Shown in pieces: positions 7,381 through 8,440 of a stretch of 8,440 bases of DNA. The notes under the pieces are model-generated. The model was not told the DNA's origin, searched no databases, and saw nothing but the letters and a program-made list of their open reading frames with translations. A program made the position numbers and the translations under genes. Numbering within the stretch: the stretch's first letter is position 1; each line of letters starts with the position of its first letter. This DNA is from JAUXIQ01 sp030620925 [NCBI: Nitrospinota bacterium] (GTDB taxonomy: Bacteria; JAUXIQ01): contig JAUXIQ010000066.1 in assembly GCA_030620925.1 (NCBI GenBank), positions 1-8,440 of the forward strand. Direction: 5' to 3'.

Positions 7381-7441
7381 ATACGGCTATTTTCCAATTC
7401 TTAAAGGTAAATGTTATACGGCCTTTTGTCAAGCTTAAAGG
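7381..7441. repeat. Imperfect tandem direct repeat (27 and 26 bp) at the hrcA promoter
   Basis: Unit 1 is 7381-7407 and unit 2 is 7416-7441, separated by 8 bases. Both begin ATACGGC and end CTTAAAGG on the plus strand and share TTTT and CAA in the middle, about 22 identical positions with small gaps. Start-to-start spacing is 35 bases. On the minus strand unit 2 holds the -35 hexamer TTGACA and unit 1 runs through the -10 region. They could be paired operators, tandem promoters or a local duplication. Confidence 0.6.
7404..7432 (-). promoter_or_regulatory. Likely promoter of the hrcA operon
   Basis: On the minus strand a perfect TTGACA (-35, 7427-7432) is followed after 17 bases by TACCTT (-10, 7404-7409; 3 of 6 consensus positions). 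Transcription would begin near 7397, giving a leader of about 90 bases that contains both leader hairpins. The perfect -35 and the position support it; the -10 is weak, as might suit an activated or alternative-sigma promoter. Confidence 0.45.
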
Positions 7442-7477
7442 CTGCGGTTACAGCCCTCCCGGGACCAGACTTCCGAA

Positions 7478-7499
7478 GGTGAGCTATCGCTTTATCACC
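7478..7499. repeat. Hairpin GGTGA/TCACC
   Basis: GGTGA (7478-7482) and TCACC (7495-7499) pair across 12 bases, and an inner AGC/GCT can stack with a TTTA bulge. It is the first of three hairpins in a row. Confidence 0.35.
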
Positions 7500-7520
7500 G
7501 TATATGAACGACAAAATCAG

Positions 7521-7557
7521 CCTGCGACACGAGTAATTTCGCCGCCTGTTTCGCAGG
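7521..7557. repeat. Inverted repeat CCTGCGA/TCGCAGG
   Basis: The seven-base arms at 7521-7527 and 7551-7557 are perfect complements around a 23-base loop. A second copy of the right arm, TCGCAGG at 7567-7573, could take its place and would then break the next hairpin. Confidence 0.5.
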
Positions 7558-7558
7558 G

Positions 7559-7618
7559 ATACTGCATCGCAGGGGCGGCCCCGCGCCGGGGGATGAAACC
7601 CGCCCCTGCTTGCAGTAT
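7559..7618. repeat. Large near-perfect hairpin
   Basis: Outer arms ATACTGCA (7559-7566) and TGCAGTAT (7611-7618) are exact complements. After a small internal loop (TC against T), inner arms GCAGGGGCGG (7569-7578) and CCGCCCCTGC (7600-7609) are also exact complements. The 21-base apical part can form a further CCCC/GGGG stem. That is 18 pairs without a mismatch. No T-run follows on the plus strand (next bases TACTG) nor A-run before it for the minus strand, so it is not an ordinary terminator. Confidence 0.75.
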
Positions 7619-7642
7619 TACTGTTGAGCGGTTATTAATAAT

Positions 7643-7672
7643 AGAAGCACGTAAGGCGGTAGAGCTTTTTTT
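7643..7672 (+). terminator. Weak terminator-like element
   Basis: AGAAGC (7643-7648) can pair with GCTTTT (7664-7669), including one G-U pair, across 15 bases, and the stem leads into a run of seven T (7666-7672). The stem is weak. It lies 27 bases before the Mut7-C start and could end a short leader RNA or act as an attenuator. Confidence 0.2.
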
Positions 7673-7699
7673 CAGATTCTTGAGGAAGGGGTTACGGCT

Positions 7700-8173
7700 T
7701 TGTCAACCGAACCCAGATTCATAGCAGATGCCATGCTGGGCAAATTGGCCAAATGGCTGAGGATAATGGGCTACGATACCCTCTATTTCAAGGGTGGAGA
7801 CAAAAGGGCGCTGATAAAAAAAGCGCGTGAGGAGGATAGAATAATCCTGACCAGGGATACCCGGATAATCTCCCGGGAAAACCTGCCCCCCAACCTTTTC
7901 ATTCAAAGCGATTACCCTGAGGAACAGCTCAAGGAAGTATCTCGAAATTTTAATATATTTCCCACGGGAAAAGTCCTCAGCCTCTGTTCGTCTTGTAACG
8001 TAACCATCAAACCGATAAGTAAGGAACGCGTGGAGGGTAAAGTCCCCGACTATATTTACACGGTACATACAAAATTTTCGGTCTGCCCCCGCTGCCGTCG
8101 TATATACTGGCCGGGCAGCCATTACAAAACGATGACGGCCCGCCTGGAGAGCCTTGCCGACGAGGGCGCCTGA
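7700..8173 (+). CDS. Mut7-C RNase domain protein (PIN-like with zinc ribbon)
   Basis: This is a 157-residue stand-alone Mut7-C protein, a PIN-like nuclease fold fused to a zinc ribbon, named after the C-terminus of the worm exonuclease MUT-7. The signature FIADAMLGKLAKWLRIMGYD (7-26) carries the first acidic residue Asp10, and IILTRD (48-53) carries Asp53. The zinc ribbon has CSSC at Cys96/99 and CPRC at Cys129/132. The domain is predicted to act on RNA from its fold; the physiological target is unknown. The start is TTG 7700: the conserved domain begins at once, no in-frame ATG or GTG is near, and GGAAGGGG lies about 8 bases upstream. It is transcribed divergently from hrcA and precedes tmk by 134 bases. 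Confidence 0.88.
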   Translation: MSTEPRFIADAMLGKLAKWLRIMGYDTLYFKGGDKRALIKKAREEDRIILTRDTRIISRENLPPNLFIQSDYPEEQLKEVSRNFNIFPTGKVLSLCSSCNVTIKPISKERVEGKVPDYIYTVHTKFSVCPRCRRIYWPGSHYKTMTARLESLADEGA

Positions 8174-8179
8174 TGGGGA

Positions 8180-8197
8180 TAATTCGGGGCTGAATTA
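8180..8197. repeat. Inverted repeat after the Mut7-C stop
   Basis: TAATTC (8180-8185) and GAATTA (8192-8197) are exact complements around a six-base loop, starting 7 bases after the stop. The stem is AT-rich and followed by AAGTGAAAAG rather than T, so it is a poor terminator. It lies just upstream of the tmk promoter candidate and could be an operator. Confidence 0.35.
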
Positions 8198-8199
8198 AA

Positions 8200-8228
8200 G
8201 TGAAAAGCTGAAACCCATGTGCTATACT
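8200..8228 (+). promoter_or_regulatory. Likely tmk promoter (extended -10)
   Basis: GTGAAA (8200-8205, 4 of 6 consensus positions) is followed after 17 bases by TATACT (8223-8228, 5 of 6), and the TG of an extended -10 is in place at 8220-8221. Transcription would begin near 8235, leaving a leader of about 70 bases before tmk. Confidence 0.5.
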
Positions 8229-8307
8229 TAGCGGGAATACGCTGTAAGAGGGTTCGAAGTAGCTGATATATTCGCCAAAAATGATGTGAACATACCTTGT
8301 TAATAAT

Positions 8308-8440
8308 ATGGAGAGAGGGAAACTAATCACATTAGAAGGGGTGGAGGGCTGCGGGAAGAGCACCCAGATGAAGCTTCTGCGCGCCGCCCTCGAGGCAGAA
8401 GGCAAAAAGGTGCTTACCACCGCCGAACCGGGCGGCTCTC
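8308..8440 (+). CDS. tmk: Thymidylate kinase, N-terminal part (runs off window)
   Basis: The first 44 codons of a dTMP kinase, which phosphorylates dTMP to dTDP with ATP. Visible are the opening strand ITLEGVEGCGKSTQ with the Walker A P-loop (GVEGCGKST, residues 11-19), the helix KLLRAALEAEGKKV and TAEPGGS, the start of the dTMP-binding segment usually (T)REPGGT; Ala-Glu in place of Arg-Glu is a small variation. Full-length enzymes have about 200-215 residues, so four fifths lie beyond the right edge. ATG 8308 is chosen since in-frame ATGs at 8281 and 8284 run into a stop. There is no clear ribosome binding site, so the start is less sure than the gene. Confidence 0.92.
   Translation, partial: MERGKLITLEGVEGCGKSTQMKLLRAALEAEGKKVLTTAEPGGS

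Larger units (their letters stand above)
7442..7699. other. Gene-free region rich in inverted repeats, upstream of the Mut7-C gene
   Basis: Together with the hrcA leader this forms a 394-base divergent intergenic region (7306-7699). I see no gene, tRNA or recognisable riboswitch class. It holds several hairpins: 7440-7455 (GGCTG/CAGCC), 7478-7499, 7521-7557 and 7559-7618. Downstream are an AT-rich stretch (7632-7643) that could hold a -10 (TATTAA at 7633 or AATAAT at 7637, with poor -35 candidates), a run of seven T (7666-7672) and the ribosome binding site of the Mut7-C gene. The hairpin density suggests a structured leader or small RNA, strand undecided. Confidence 0.5.

Noticed and set aside
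7479-7724. Plus-strand open frame of 81 codons starting at GTG
   Set aside because: It runs through the hairpins, has no ribosome binding site, overlaps the Mut7-C start by 25 bases and resembles no family I know; probably an open frame by chance.

Overview
The window is an ordinary, densely coded bacterial chromosome segment. Eight genes lie end to end on the minus strand (positions 1-7305), followed by a 394-base divergent intergenic region and two plus-strand genes. Reading the minus strand in the direction of transcription, the order is hrcA, grpE, dnaJ, rsmE, purH, an AMMECR1-domain gene, maf, and the N-terminal 252 codons of a hydantoinase/oxoprolinase-family gene that runs off the left edge. 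On the plus strand are a Mut7-C RNase-domain protein and the first 44 codons of tmk. There is no tRNA, rRNA, CRISPR array, transposase or phage gene.

The organism cannot be named from this stretch. The sequence looks fairly GC-rich, genes are tightly packed, many but not all starts have a GGAGG-type ribosome binding site, and TTG starts are used (dnaJ, Mut7-C). HrcA control of a grpE/dnaJ operon and rsmE downstream of dnaJ recall Firmicutes and several deep-branching phyla. However, dnaK, usually between grpE and dnaJ, is absent, an arrangement also known from Thermotoga. I would place it only as a non-proteobacterial, possibly anaerobic or thermophilic bacterium, with low confidence.

Functionally, hrcA-grpE-dnaJ form a heat-shock module: the repressor, the DnaK nucleotide exchange factor and the DnaK J-domain co-chaperone. 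RsmE methylates 16S rRNA. PurH makes the last two steps to IMP, Maf hydrolyses non-canonical or surplus nucleotides, and Tmk makes dTDP. AMMECR1, Mut7-C and the hydantoinase-like protein have no assured role here.

The most interesting part is the hrcA upstream region. The hrcA ribosome binding site AGGAGG is preceded, 8 bases upstream in the mRNA, by its exact complement CCTCCT. A second short hairpin abuts this one on the 5' side, and the classical HrcA operator (CIRCE) is not visible. A good -35 box lies inside one copy of an imperfect 26-27 bp direct repeat. Farther upstream, towards the Mut7-C gene, is a cluster of hairpins including a near-perfect 60-base inverted repeat, with a duplicated arm that allows mutually exclusive pairings. 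This suggests RNA-level control, for example a thermosensor-like leader for hrcA and an uncharacterised structured RNA or leader on the other side. Both are inferences from sequence alone.
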